NCBI GenBank assembly: GCA_024233115.1
Contig: JACKQB010000006.1
Location: 310,001-374,000, forward strand
DNA length: 64,000 bases
Direction: 5' to 3'
From: Akkermansiaceae bacterium
Lineage (GTDB): Bacteria > Verrucomicrobiota > Verrucomicrobiia > Verrucomicrobiales > Akkermansiaceae
Shown here: piece by piece, positions 51,842 through 61,043 of the stretch
How the letters are laid out: each line of letters starts with the position of its first letter
How positions within the stretch are numbered: the stretch's first letter is position 1
The notes under the pieces: generated by a model
The model's database searches: none
Seen by the model: the letters and a program-made list of their open reading frames with translations, nothing else
Told to the model about the DNA's origin: nothing
Made by a program: the position numbers and the translations under genes

Positions 51842-54823
51842 GTGAAACCGATCATCCCCTTTGCCATCGGCCTGGGCCTGCTGGCTTGCACATCCTGCAA
51901 AGACAGAAATACGCCCGACCGCGACTCAGGGGAAGTCGGCACCATGCCATTCACCCATGGCAGCACCGCCGCGGTTGATGCCGCCCACAGCGCGCTGCCC
52001 AACCAGATTCTGTTCCATGGCGAGTCGCTCCCCGGCGGCATGAGCTGGACGGATTCCGCGCTCTCGCTCGACCCCGGTCGCTACGTCTGGAGCTATCACT
52101 CCCTGAAGTGGGATTGGAAAATGGGGGCGTCGGTCACCTTTCACCGACCGATCCCCTGGATGGACCCCAAGCAGGCACGCCGGGAGCACAAGCTCCCCTT
52201 CCCCGTCCAGAACTGCTTTGTCGTCTGGGTTTACAATGACACCGCCGTGCCCGATGCCGCGCTGCGATTTTCATTCGGCACCCACGGTGATGATGGCGAC
52301 AAGGAAATCTGCCACTTTCCCTTCCATCTCAACTTCACCGGCTGGCGCACCGCCTGGGTTTCCTATGACCGCGATATGCAGGGCAAACCCTCTGCCCCGA
52401 TGGATTACCTCAGGATCGAAGCACCGACTAACATCGACTACGGCACCCTCCGGATTGGCGACATTCTCACCCACCGCTTCATCGACCAACGCCACCAGCA
52501 CGGCGACTACCAAGTCCCCTTCGTCCGCGGTGCCGACCAGTTGACCCACGGCCACTGGGACCCGATCATGCACTGGTTTGAACTCGGGAAAAACCCACCC
52601 GCCACCGAGCCACTCACCGAGGCGCAGACCGCCGCCTTCGCCAAGTTCCGTTCGCTCGCCGAGGAAAAAAATCCACGCCCGCTCGATCCCAAAACACTGG
52701 AGGCCATCGAACAACAATTCGCCCAATACCACATCCGCAAAGTGGGCGATGCCATCTTCGGCGATCACATCTACATGGCACGTCAGCTGGTGGGGGCTCC
52801 GGAGGAATCCACCCGCCGCAGCGCGCATTCGCTGAACGACTACACCACGTTTCTGCTCAAGGTCGGGCAGACCTACCGCAGCCTGATGCCCGCCGATCGC
52901 GACAGCCCCGGTGGGCAACGCATCGCTGAGATCGGCTGCCTACTCGTCGCCAACATGTTAGAGCACGGCTTTGCCGCCGGCAGCTCGCTGGGCACGATGC
53001 ACCACTTCGGATACAACGCCCGCAACTGGGTGCCCGCCATCGACGCGCTGCAGGAGCCACTGGAAAAGGCCAACTTGCTCACCCCCACGCGCGAGGCGCT
53101 GGAATGGTTTTACAACACCCGCCAGATCTACGCCCCCGCCGCAGACTGGGCGAACATGGACTACCTCAACACCCTGTCGAAATCCGATTTCACCATCCTC
53201 TGCCTCGGCAAGGACGGAGCGGAAAAAGCCGCCCGCCTCAGCCAGTATTCCAAGTGGCTCAGCAACACCATCAGCTCGCCGTCGCCGGGGACCCAAGGTG
53301 GCTTCAAACCGGACGGCTCGCTCTTTCACCACCACATGCACTACCACGGCTACGGCATCCCCGCCGTCAAGGTGGTCACCGAAAGCGTCGTCGGCCCGCT
53401 CGATGGCACCCCGTTCGAAATCACACCCGCAGCCTACGCCCAGCTCAAGAACGCCTTCATGGCGGCGCGACTCTGGTGTTACCCGCACGCCGGCTTCAAC
53501 GCCTGCGGTCGCCACCCCATCACCGCCAGCGGCAGGTCACTGAAATCCCCGATCCACACCCTGGCGCTGTCCAGACCGGGCAGCGATGAAGTCGATACCG
53601 ACCTCGCCTCCGCCTACCTGCGCATGTTCGGTGGCAACAGCAAAAGACTCTTTGGAAAAATCATCCCGGCCGAGGAACTCCACACCTTTCTGCCGATGAA
53701 CTACAACGCCTCGGCAAGCTACGCTTACGCCGATAACACCGTGCACCTGAAAGGATACGGCGATGGCATCCGCTCCCACGAAACCTACGATGACGACAAC
53801 CGCTACGGCAGATACCTCAGCCACGGCACCATCCAAGTTTTCAAAAACACCCTCGATCACGTCAGCGGTCACCAGCAGGACGGCTACGATTGGTGTCGCC
53901 TCCCGGGTGCCACCACGCTGCGTGTTCCTTTGGACGTGTTAGAAGGCGGCACCAGCTTCCACGGCAGCACGCCAGGGCAGAAAACCCACCCCTCGGGAGC
54001 GGGCAGCCTGGAGGAACGTTTCGGCGCCTTCCTCTTCCAGCTCGACCCCACCTCCGATCCTCAATCACTGCGTGTTAGAAAAAGTGTCTTTGCCATCGAT
54101 GACACCCTCATCTGCCTCGGCAGCGGCATTGCCAACGCCTCCGAGGAATTCCCCTGCGTCACCACTCTGTTCCAGACCGCCGTGCCGGAAGAAAACGATC
54201 TCACCCAGCAAGGCACGCACTGGTATATCGACGCCTACGGCACCGGCTACTACCTGCCTAGTAATCAAACCGCCAAGTTCGCGGTGGAGGAACAACTCTC
54301 GCGCCACAACGGCACCAAGGAGGAAACCACCGGCACTTTCTCCTCCGCATGGATCGACCACGGCACCACCCCCAACAACGCCAGCTACCAATACCACATC
54401 CTGCTCAACGCCACGCCGGAAAAGATGGCGACCTACAAGGGCGAATCAGTCCACGTCATCCAACAAGACGACAGCGCCCACATCATCACCGTGCCACACA
54501 AACAACTCGAAGCCGCCGTCACCTTCGCCGCCTTCGAGAGTCAAAAACCTGAGCTTCTGCTACAAAAAACCGACCGCTCGTGCATCGTGCTTTTGAGAAA
54601 ACCCGACGCCGACACACTCAAGCTCAGCGTCACAGACATCAACCTACCCGACGTCGGCACCGCACCAATCACCCCGGCCACCACCATCACGCTGCAAGGA
54701 AACTGGAAGATCAAACAGGCTGGTAACGTAACCACCTCCCACCAGGACGGCCAGACCACACTGACCATCCCCACCCAACGCAGCCGCACCACCCAGTGGG
54801 TGCTCAAGGCAAAGGCACACTAA
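51842..54823 (+). CDS. Chondroitinase-ABC-like PL8 lyase, copy 2 (lipoprotein)
   Basis: A 993-residue paralogue that begins 13 bases after copy 1, from a GTG start. The N-terminus is a lipoprotein signal (KPIIPFAIGLGLLACTSCK; lipobox LLAC), so it is membrane-anchored, unlike copy 1. The catalytic set is kept: H497 and Y504 in LFHHHMHYHGYG, R557 in CGRHP, E647 in RSHETYDDDNRYGRYLSHG. The HHHMH cluster differs from copy 1 and from the Proteus enzyme and may alter substrate contacts. It shares far more with copy 3 than with copy 1, indicating a later duplication. Confidence 0.9.
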   Translation: MKPIIPFAIGLGLLACTSCKDRNTPDRDSGEVGTMPFTHGSTAAVDAAHSALPNQILFHGESLPGGMSWTDSALSLDPGRYVWSYHSLKWDWKMGASVTFHRPIPWMDPKQARREHKLPFPVQNCFVVWVYNDTAVPDAALRFSFGTHGDDGDKEICHFPFHLNFTGWRTAWVSYDRDMQGKPSAPMDYLRIEAPTNIDYGTLRIGDILTHRFIDQRHQHGDYQVPFVRGADQLTHGHWDPIMHWFELGKNPPATEPLTEAQTAAFAKFRSLAEEKNPRPLDPKTLEAIEQQFAQYHIRKVGDAIFGDHIYMARQLVGAPEESTRRSAHSLNDYTTFLLKVGQTYRSLMPADRDSPGGQRIAEIGCLLVANMLEHGFAAGSSLGTMHHFGYNARNWVPAIDALQEPLEKANLLTPTREALEWFYNTRQIYAPAADWANMDYLNTLSKSDFTILCLGKDGAEKAARLSQYSKWLSNTISSPSPGTQGGFKPDGSLFHHHMHYHGYGIPAVKVVTESVVGPLDGTPFEITPAAYAQLKNAFMAARLWCYPHAGFNACGRHPITASGRSLKSPIHTLALSRPGSDEVDTDLASAYLRMFGGNSKRLFGKIIPAEELHTFLPMNYNASASYAYADNTVHLKGYGDGIRSHETYDDDNRYGRYLSHGTIQVFKNTLDHVSGHQQDGYDWCRLPGATTLRVPLDVLEGGTSFHGSTPGQKTHPSGAGSLEERFGAFLFQLDPTSDPQSLRVRKSVFAIDDTLICLGSGIANASEEFPCVTTLFQTAVPEENDLTQQGTHWYIDAYGTGYYLPSNQTAKFAVEEQLSRHNGTKEETTGTFSSAWIDHGTTPNNASYQYHILLNATPEKMATYKGESVHVIQQDDSAHIITVPHKQLEAAVTFAAFESQKPELLLQKTDRSCIVLLRKPDADTLKLSVTDINLPDVGTAPITPATTITLQGNWKIKQAGNVTTSHQDGQTTLTIPTQRSRTTQWVLKAKAH

Positions 54824-54836
54824 ATTATTTTCCCCA

Positions 54837-57770
54837 ATGAAGAACCATATCATCACCCTCGGCCTCTGCCTCTTGGCCGCCTCATGTTGCAAACATAACC
54901 GGACAGAGTCCTACAACAACGGAAGCACCCCGGACTTTGACGCCAGCCAAAGCGAGCATCCTAACCAAATCGTCTTTAACGGCGATGCGCTGCCCGATGG
55001 CATGAGCTGGAAGAACTCAATCATTTCACTCGATCCCGACCGCCGCGTCTGGGGCGATCACGGCCTGAAATGGGATTGGAAAAACGACTCGTCCATCACC
55101 TTCAAGCGACCGATCAAAATCATGAGTTCGGGGGAGGCCCGGAGCGAGTTCAACCTGACTTTTCCCGTGGAAAACTGCTTTGTGGTCTGGGTTTATAACA
55201 AAACTCCCCGGCCAGACGCATCACTGCGCTTTTCCTTCGGCAAGGACGGCAAAGAAGCCTGCCACTTCCCGTTCAAACTCAACTTCACCGGCTGGCGCAC
55301 CGCCTGGGTTTCCTATACCCGCGACATGCAAGGCAAGGCACTTCCGGAAATGAACTACGTCAAGATCGAGGCCCCTTCTAACATCGACCAGGGCACCCTC
55401 CACATCGGCGATATCCTTGTCCACCGCTTCATCGACAGACGCCACCAGCATGGCGACTACCAGGTCCCCTTTGTCCACGGCGCCGACAAGGAAACCACCG
55501 GCAACTGGGAGCCGATGATGTATTGGTTTGACCTCGGGAAAAACAAATCCGCCAACGAAGCACCCAACGAGGCGCAGATGGCTGCCTTTGCCAAGTTCCG
55601 CGAGTTTGCCAAACGCACTACCGAGCGCCCGCTGGATCAAACTTTGATCGACGCCATCGAACAACAATTCGCCAAATACCACATCCGCAAAGTCGGCGAT
55701 GACATCTTCGGCGACCACATCTACATGCGCAACCAAAGCGTCGGTGCTCCGGAGGAATCCACCTGCGCCAGCTCGCACAAACTGGAGGAATACACCGACT
55801 ACATGCTCAAGGTCGCGGACGCCTATAACAGCTTGCCGACAAACGACCGTGAAAGCGCCAAGGGCAAACGCCTCGCCGAGATCTTCTGCCTGCTCACCGA
55901 GCACCTCATCGACCAAGGCTTCGCCGCAGGCAGCTCGCTCGGCATCATGCACCACTTTGGCTATCGCGCCCGCTCATGGGTGCCCGCCATCGCGACCATG
56001 CAGGAGCCGTTGGAAAAAGCGAGCTTGCTCAAACCCGCGCGCGAGTCACTGGAGTGGTATTACAACACCCGCCGCATCTACGCCCCCGCCGAAGACTGGG
56101 TGGACATGGATTACCTCAACACCCTGTCGTCATCCGACTTCCTCATCCAGTGCCTCGGCAAAGACGGACCGGAAAAAGCAGCACGCCTCAGCCAGTATTC
56201 CGATTGGCTCAGTAAAACGCTCAGCTCCCCGTCCCACGGAACCAAGGGCGGGATCAAACCGGACGGCTCGCTTTTCCACCATCAAATGCACTACCACGGC
56301 TACGGCATCCCGGCGATCGATATGGTGACGTCAAACGTCGTCGGCCCGCTTGCAGGCACTCCTTTTGAGATCAACCCCGCCGCTTACTCACAATTAAAAA
56401 CCGCCTTCATGGCAGCGCGTCTCTGGAGCTACCCCTACGCAGGATTCAACGCCTGCGGACGCCACCCCATCACCGCCAGCGGCAAGCTCGTCAAAAACTC
56501 GTTCCGCACCCTGGCCCAATCCAAACCCGGCAGCAACAAGGTGGACACCGACCTCGCCTCCGCCTACCTGCGTATGTTCGGTGGCAATAGCAAAAAACTG
56601 TTTGGCAAAGAAATCCCCGCAGAACAACGCCACGCGTTCCATCCGATGAATTACAACGCTGGCGCTAGCTACGCCTACCGTGGCAACACCGTGCAGATCA
56701 AAGGCTATGGCGACGGCATCCGCTCGCACGAAACCTACCGCGACGGCAACCGCTACGCCCGCAACCTCAGCCACGGCACCATCCAGATTTTCAAGGACAC
56801 CTTCGATCACGTCAGCGGCCACCAGCAGAATGGCTACGACTGGTGCCGCACCCCCGGCGCCACCACGCTGCGCGTTCCGCTCGATGTGTTAGAGGGCAAC
56901 ACCACGTTCTACGGCAGCACCCCAAGACAAGTCACCCACCCCTCGGGCGCCGGCAGCCTGGATGGAAAAATCGGCGCCTTCCTCTTCCAGCTCGACCCCA
57001 CCCAAAAAGACCCGCAAACCCTGCGTGTTAGAAAAAGCGTCTTCGCCTTCGATGACACCCTCGTCTGTCTCGGCAGCGGCATTTCAAACGCCTCCCAGGA
57101 ATACCCCTGCGTCACCACCCTGTTCCAGACCGCCGTGCCAGCAGAAAACGACCTCACCCAAAAAGGCACCAACTGGTATATCGACGCCTACGGCAGCGGC
57201 TACTACCTGCCCGGCAATCAAGCCGCCAAGTTTGCAGTGGAAGAACAACACTCGCGCCACAACAGCACCAAGGAGGAAACCACCGGCACCTTCTCCTCCG
57301 CATGGATCGACCACGGCACCACACCTGACAACGCCAGCTACCAATACCACATCCTGCTCAACGCCACGCCGGAGAAAATGGCGGCCTACCAAGGCGGATC
57401 GGTCAATGTCGTCCAACAAGACAACAGCGCCCACATCATCACCGTGCCGCACAAACAACTCGAAGCCGCCGTCACCTTCGCCGCCTTCGAGAGCAAAACC
57501 CCGGAGAGCCTACTGCAAAAAACCGACCGCACCTGCGTCGTGTTGTTGCAAAAATCCGAGTCTAACAACCTCAAGCTCAGCCTCACCGACATCGACCTCC
57601 CCGACGTCGGCAACAAGCCCTCCACCCCGGACACCACCCTCACGCTCCAGGGCACCTGGACTCTCGACAACGAACCCGACATCAAGCTCACCCACCAGGA
57701 CGGACAAACCACCCTCACCATCCCCACCCACCGGGGCTTGTCACGTGAGATCACGCTGATCGCACGGTAG
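54837..57770 (+). CDS. Chondroitinase-ABC-like PL8 lyase, copy 3 (lipoprotein)
   Basis: A 977-residue close duplicate of copy 2, starting 13 bases after it from ATG 54837. The lipoprotein signal is KNHIITLGLCLLAASCC. The catalytic residues are kept: H482 and Y489 in LFHHQMHYHGYG, R542 in CGRHP, E632 in RSHETYRDGNRYARNLSHG. The last motif reads RYARN where the other copies and the Proteus enzyme have RYGRY, a change beside the active site that may shift specificity or rate. It is the last gene of the plus-strand operon; no clear terminator follows, only a REP-like hairpin. Confidence 0.9.
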   Translation: MKNHIITLGLCLLAASCCKHNRTESYNNGSTPDFDASQSEHPNQIVFNGDALPDGMSWKNSIISLDPDRRVWGDHGLKWDWKNDSSITFKRPIKIMSSGEARSEFNLTFPVENCFVVWVYNKTPRPDASLRFSFGKDGKEACHFPFKLNFTGWRTAWVSYTRDMQGKALPEMNYVKIEAPSNIDQGTLHIGDILVHRFIDRRHQHGDYQVPFVHGADKETTGNWEPMMYWFDLGKNKSANEAPNEAQMAAFAKFREFAKRTTERPLDQTLIDAIEQQFAKYHIRKVGDDIFGDHIYMRNQSVGAPEESTCASSHKLEEYTDYMLKVADAYNSLPTNDRESAKGKRLAEIFCLLTEHLIDQGFAAGSSLGIMHHFGYRARSWVPAIATMQEPLEKASLLKPARESLEWYYNTRRIYAPAEDWVDMDYLNTLSSSDFLIQCLGKDGPEKAARLSQYSDWLSKTLSSPSHGTKGGIKPDGSLFHHQMHYHGYGIPAIDMVTSNVVGPLAGTPFEINPAAYSQLKTAFMAARLWSYPYAGFNACGRHPITASGKLVKNSFRTLAQSKPGSNKVDTDLASAYLRMFGGNSKKLFGKEIPAEQRHAFHPMNYNAGASYAYRGNTVQIKGYGDGIRSHETYRDGNRYARNLSHGTIQIFKDTFDHVSGHQQNGYDWCRTPGATTLRVPLDVLEGNTTFYGSTPRQVTHPSGAGSLDGKIGAFLFQLDPTQKDPQTLRVRKSVFAFDDTLVCLGSGISNASQEYPCVTTLFQTAVPAENDLTQKGTNWYIDAYGSGYYLPGNQAAKFAVEEQHSRHNSTKEETTGTFSSAWIDHGTTPDNASYQYHILLNATPEKMAAYQGGSVNVVQQDNSAHIITVPHKQLEAAVTFAAFESKTPESLLQKTDRTCVVLLQKSESNNLKLSLTDIDLPDVGNKPSTPDTTLTLQGTWTLDNEPDIKLTHQDGQTTLTIPTHRGLSREITLIAR

Positions 57771-57827
57771 GGGCGTTTTTATCAACACGGCAGGGGGATG
57801 CCCCGACACCAGGTGCGGGGTCGCTGA

Positions 57828-57850
57828 CGGACTGCAAGTCCGCGCTCCAT
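57828..57850. repeat. REP-like hairpin related to the repeat at 3622
   Basis: On the minus strand it reads ATGGAGCGCGGACTTGCAGT and on, the same TGGAG-YGCGGA-CTTGC-TCCG layout as the ends of the element at 3622-3782. It sits in the 178-base gap between the convergent lyase and sulfatase genes; a second small hairpin (CCCCG/CGGGG) lies at about 57800-57820. The central CGGACTGCAAGTCCG mimics a tRNA-Cys anticodon arm, but no tRNA is present. Confidence 0.5.
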
Positions 57851-57948
57851 AAACCCCTTTCGCGTATTGAGCGTGTTTCGCGGTCGAGCAATTCGTTTCA
57901 CATCCCAAGCAAAAATTCGCCCGATTCGCAAGATTCGCGGTTCCCCGC

Positions 57949-59436
57949 TTACTGCTCAGGCATTTGTTTTTTCCACGCCTGATAAATGCGTTTCATCTCG
58001 GCGAGTTTGCCGGGGTTTTCTTTGGCCAGGTTTTTGGTCTCCCCCGGGTCGCTTTGCAGGTCGTAGAGGAACTCCCCTTTTTCCAGCTTCACCATCTCGA
58101 GTTCGGCGTCCTTGGTATCGTTGACGACGTGGTATTTCCAGTTGCCCGCGCGCACGGCGTACTCGTGGCCGCTGTCCCAGACCAGGGTGCGCTCGGGCAC
58201 CGAGGGTTGTTTGCGATGGAAAAATCCCGTCAGATCCTGACCGTCGAACCGGTTGGTGGACTTTACCCCCGCCGCGGTGCAGATCATGGGAAAGAGATCG
58301 AGGGTCGAAACCACGGCGGCATCCACCCGGCCTGCGGGCGCCTTGCCGGGCCAGCGCACGATCATCGGCACGCGGATCCCCCCCTCGTATAGCGTGTACT
58401 TGCTGCCGCGCAGCGGTGAGTTGTCGGCATAGATCGGCGTCGAGCCACCGTTGTCGCTGATGTAAACGACCAGGGTGTTCTCTTTCAATCCGAGGGTTTC
58501 AAGGTGCTTGGAGAGTCGGCCGATTTCCAGGTCGAGGAAATGCAGGTGGGCAAGGTAGGTGGCGCGGCCTTCGGGGTTGTTAGGGAAGCGCGCCTTGCGA
58601 TACCAGTCGAGGTATTCCTCCTTGGCGGGGTCCCAGTCCTGGATGATACCGGTGATGCCGTGCGCCTTTTTGTAGTCCTCGGGAAGCTGGTGGGTGAAGT
58701 TGTGCACGGCGTTGAATGAGAGCTGGAGGTAGAAGGGCTCGTCCTTGTGTTGGGTGATGAAATCGCGGGCTTTGCCGCCGAAGATTTCGGTTGAAAGCCC
58801 TCTGGTGTTGACCTTGGCTTTGTTCTCCCACATGGCGCCCATTTTCAGCGATTCAAACTTCGTCAGACCGCCTTTGCGTGCCACCGGGTTATCAGTCTTG
58901 CGCCCCGCCTTTTTCTGAAGTTCCAGGAAGCGTGCCTCGTCGGCATCGTCGTGCAGCATGTAGTGTTTTCTGCCGCCCATGAATCCGAAGTAGTAGTCGA
59001 AGCCATGGTTCGTCGGGAAGTCGCGGGCGTCGGGCGCGCCGCTGCCGTAGTGGACCTTACCGACGTAGCCGGTGGCATAACCCGCTTTTTTCAGTGCCTC
59101 CGGGATCGTTTGGAAACGTGTGTCCTTGATGCCCGGGTTGACATACCAATACACACCCATACGCGCCTGATGCACTCCGGTAATCAGGCCCGCGCGGGAG
59201 GCGTTGCAGATAGGGGCGCTGCTGTATGCCTGGGTGAAGCGGGTTCCCTCCGTTGCCAGTTTGTCCAGGGCGGGAGTGCTGACATCTTTTTTAGCGAACT
59301 CGGAACAGCCCATGTCGGCGTAACCCTGGTCGTCGGCCAACACCATAATGATGTTGGGCTTACGCTCCGGTTCATCAGCAAATGCGTAACCCGCTGAGCA
59401 GGCGAGGACGAGAATGGTGAGGCAGGTGTTTTTCAT
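57949..59436 (-). CDS. S1-family sulfatase, exported
   Basis: 495 residues with signal peptide KNTCLTILVLACSAGYAFA. Metal-binding region IIMVLADDQGYADMGCSEF; formylglycine site CNASR with the modified Cys at ~77; YVGKVHYG and VYISDNGGS follow. A long insertion around residues 150-280 is typical of polysaccharide sulfatases. The start at ATG 59436 lies 19 bases after the stop of the second sulfatase, so they form one minus-strand unit. Next to three PL8 lyases, sulfated galactosamine or uronate residues of chondroitin/dermatan are the likely targets; the position cleaved is unknown. Confidence 0.92.
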   Translation of the reverse strand: MKNTCLTILVLACSAGYAFADEPERKPNIIMVLADDQGYADMGCSEFAKKDVSTPALDKLATEGTRFTQAYSSAPICNASRAGLITGVHQARMGVYWYVNPGIKDTRFQTIPEALKKAGYATGYVGKVHYGSGAPDARDFPTNHGFDYYFGFMGGRKHYMLHDDADEARFLELQKKAGRKTDNPVARKGGLTKFESLKMGAMWENKAKVNTRGLSTEIFGGKARDFITQHKDEPFYLQLSFNAVHNFTHQLPEDYKKAHGITGIIQDWDPAKEEYLDWYRKARFPNNPEGRATYLAHLHFLDLEIGRLSKHLETLGLKENTLVVYISDNGGSTPIYADNSPLRGSKYTLYEGGIRVPMIVRWPGKAPAGRVDAAVVSTLDLFPMICTAAGVKSTNRFDGQDLTGFFHRKQPSVPERTLVWDSGHEYAVRAGNWKYHVVNDTKDAELEMVKLEKGEFLYDLQSDPGETKNLAKENPGKLAEMKRIYQAWKKQMPEQ

Positions 59437-59455
59437 GTCTGGTTTTAATAAATGA

Positions 59456-60961
59456 TTATGGTTTGCTTCCGGTGCTTTCGCGTGAACGGCGGATGTCCTC
59501 ATCAAACAAGGGGTTGATGTTGGCGTAGGAGTAGGGCGACCACGGTTTGAAGGACTTGGGCACGCGTTTTCTAAAATCGTCCACCACGGTTTGCAGCTCC
59601 GGCTTGATCGTCGGGTGGCAGAGATTGATCCACTCGTTCGGATCGGCGAGCATGTCGTAAAGTTCCTCCGAGCCGTCCTGATAGTGAATATAACGATACT
59701 TTTCCGATCGGAGGGAAACGTTCCCCCGACCGTAAATACTCATCACCGCGTGCCGCCATGGTTTTTCCCCCGCTTCGGCCGAAGCTTTCATCAACGGCTT
59801 GACGCTCAGGCCGTCGAGATTGTTAGGAACCGGCAAGCCGCAGAGATCCACCAGGGTGGGGAACACGTCGATCAAGCCGACCGGCTGGTTTACTTTGGCA
59901 GGTTTCACCCCCGGAGCACGCACCAGCATCGGCACCCGCAACGCCCGCTCCCACAGTGAGTGTTTTGCCCAGCGATGTTTCTCACCGAGATGGTAGCCGT
60001 GGTCGCTGACCAGCATCACGATGGTATTGTCCGCGTAGGGACTCTTCTCCAGGGCGTCGAGCACCTTGCCGACCTGGGCGTCCACAAAATGCACACAGGC
60101 GAGATAGGCGGCGGCGGCCTCAGCAATCCGCTCACCCTCTTTCATCCAATGCCACGGCGGCATCCCGGGGATCGCGTGCAGCTTCCGGCTAAACTCCGGG
60201 AGGTCATTCAGATCGTCCTCCTTGAGTGGCGGCAGTTGGGTGGTTTCAGTGGGAAATGGTTTGAACCACGCCGGGGGAACATACCAGGGGACATGGGGGC
60301 GGAGAAAACCGACGGTCATAAAAAACGGTTTGCTGTGTTGCTCACCGAGCTTGGCCACCGACCAGGCGGCGATTTTGTAGTCGGGCATTTTCTCATCGCT
60401 CTCAGGGAATGCTCCCCAGTCGGTTTGCGTTTCACCCTCGCCGAATTTCTGCGGGTCGTACTTGAACCTCTGCTCCGGTTTCGGCCCCATGCGGTCGAAG
60501 ATACCGCCGTATTCATCAAACTGATGATGACCATCGGTGATGTGGTAAATTTTCCCGACACCCAGGGTTTTATACCCCTGGCTCTTGAAAAACCCGGGCA
60601 GGAATTGGCGGCCTTTCATCGCCTCCAGCTTTGTTAGATCAGCATCGAGAATGTGGCCATAGACACCGGTGCTGTGGGGGTAGAGCCCGGAGAGCATCGA
60701 CGTTCTTGCCGGACCACACAGCGGCGCCGGGGTGTGGGCGTTGGTGAATGAAACGCTCTGGCCCGCCAGGCGGTCCATGTTAGGTGTGCGCGTCTGCGGA
60801 TGGCCGCCGAGGTGCCCGGTCCAGTCGTTCAGGTCATCCACGATGATCATCAGCACATTGGGGCGTGCCTGTTCCTGCGCATAGCCGGGTGCCGCCATCA
60901 TCCCGGCACAAAAACACGCAGTCAGTATTTGTTTTCCAAGTCTCAAAGCTTCCCTTGTCAT
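59456..60961 (-). CDS. S1-family sulfatase, iduronate-2-sulfatase-like, exported
   Basis: 501 residues from ATG 60961; signal peptide QILTACFCAGMMAAPGYA. The N-terminus VLMIIVDDLNDWTGHLGGHP and the formylglycine site CGPAR (Cys ~82) with TSMLSGLYPHSTGVYGH match the iduronate-2-sulfatase-like branch. YHLGEKHRWAKHSLWERALR and VGLIDVFPTLVDLCGLP are further branch marks. An iduronate-2-sulfatase activity would suit dermatan or heparan breakdown beside the PL8 lyases. The open frame extends 66 codons upstream into the permease gene but is not coding there. A weak operator-like site lies about 55-70 bases upstream. Confidence 0.92.
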   Translation of the reverse strand: MTREALRLGKQILTACFCAGMMAAPGYAQEQARPNVLMIIVDDLNDWTGHLGGHPQTRTPNMDRLAGQSVSFTNAHTPAPLCGPARTSMLSGLYPHSTGVYGHILDADLTKLEAMKGRQFLPGFFKSQGYKTLGVGKIYHITDGHHQFDEYGGIFDRMGPKPEQRFKYDPQKFGEGETQTDWGAFPESDEKMPDYKIAAWSVAKLGEQHSKPFFMTVGFLRPHVPWYVPPAWFKPFPTETTQLPPLKEDDLNDLPEFSRKLHAIPGMPPWHWMKEGERIAEAAAAYLACVHFVDAQVGKVLDALEKSPYADNTIVMLVSDHGYHLGEKHRWAKHSLWERALRVPMLVRAPGVKPAKVNQPVGLIDVFPTLVDLCGLPVPNNLDGLSVKPLMKASAEAGEKPWRHAVMSIYGRGNVSLRSEKYRYIHYQDGSEELYDMLADPNEWINLCHPTIKPELQTVVDDFRKRVPKSFKPWSPYSYANINPLFDEDIRRSRESTGSKP

Positions 60962-61013
60962 GCTCGCCAAGTAGCCAAAAATCCGGCGGGCATACAACAC
61001 AAATCCCCCGCGA

Positions 61014-61032
61014 GAATCCAGATGTGGACAAT
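61014..61032. promoter_or_regulatory. Weak operator-like site AATCCAGATGTGGACAATC
   Basis: Contains the TGTGGACAAT half of the shared motif and lies between the ABC permease stop and the sulfatase start. It may mark the promoter of the two-sulfatase unit. Confidence 0.33.
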
Positions 61033-61043
61033 CCCGCCCCGGC

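Noticed and set aside
57828..57850. tRNA-Cys-like anticodon arm (GGACTGCAAGTCC)
   Set aside because: No acceptor stem, D arm or TTCGA T arm can be placed around it; the sequence fits the REP-like hairpin family better.
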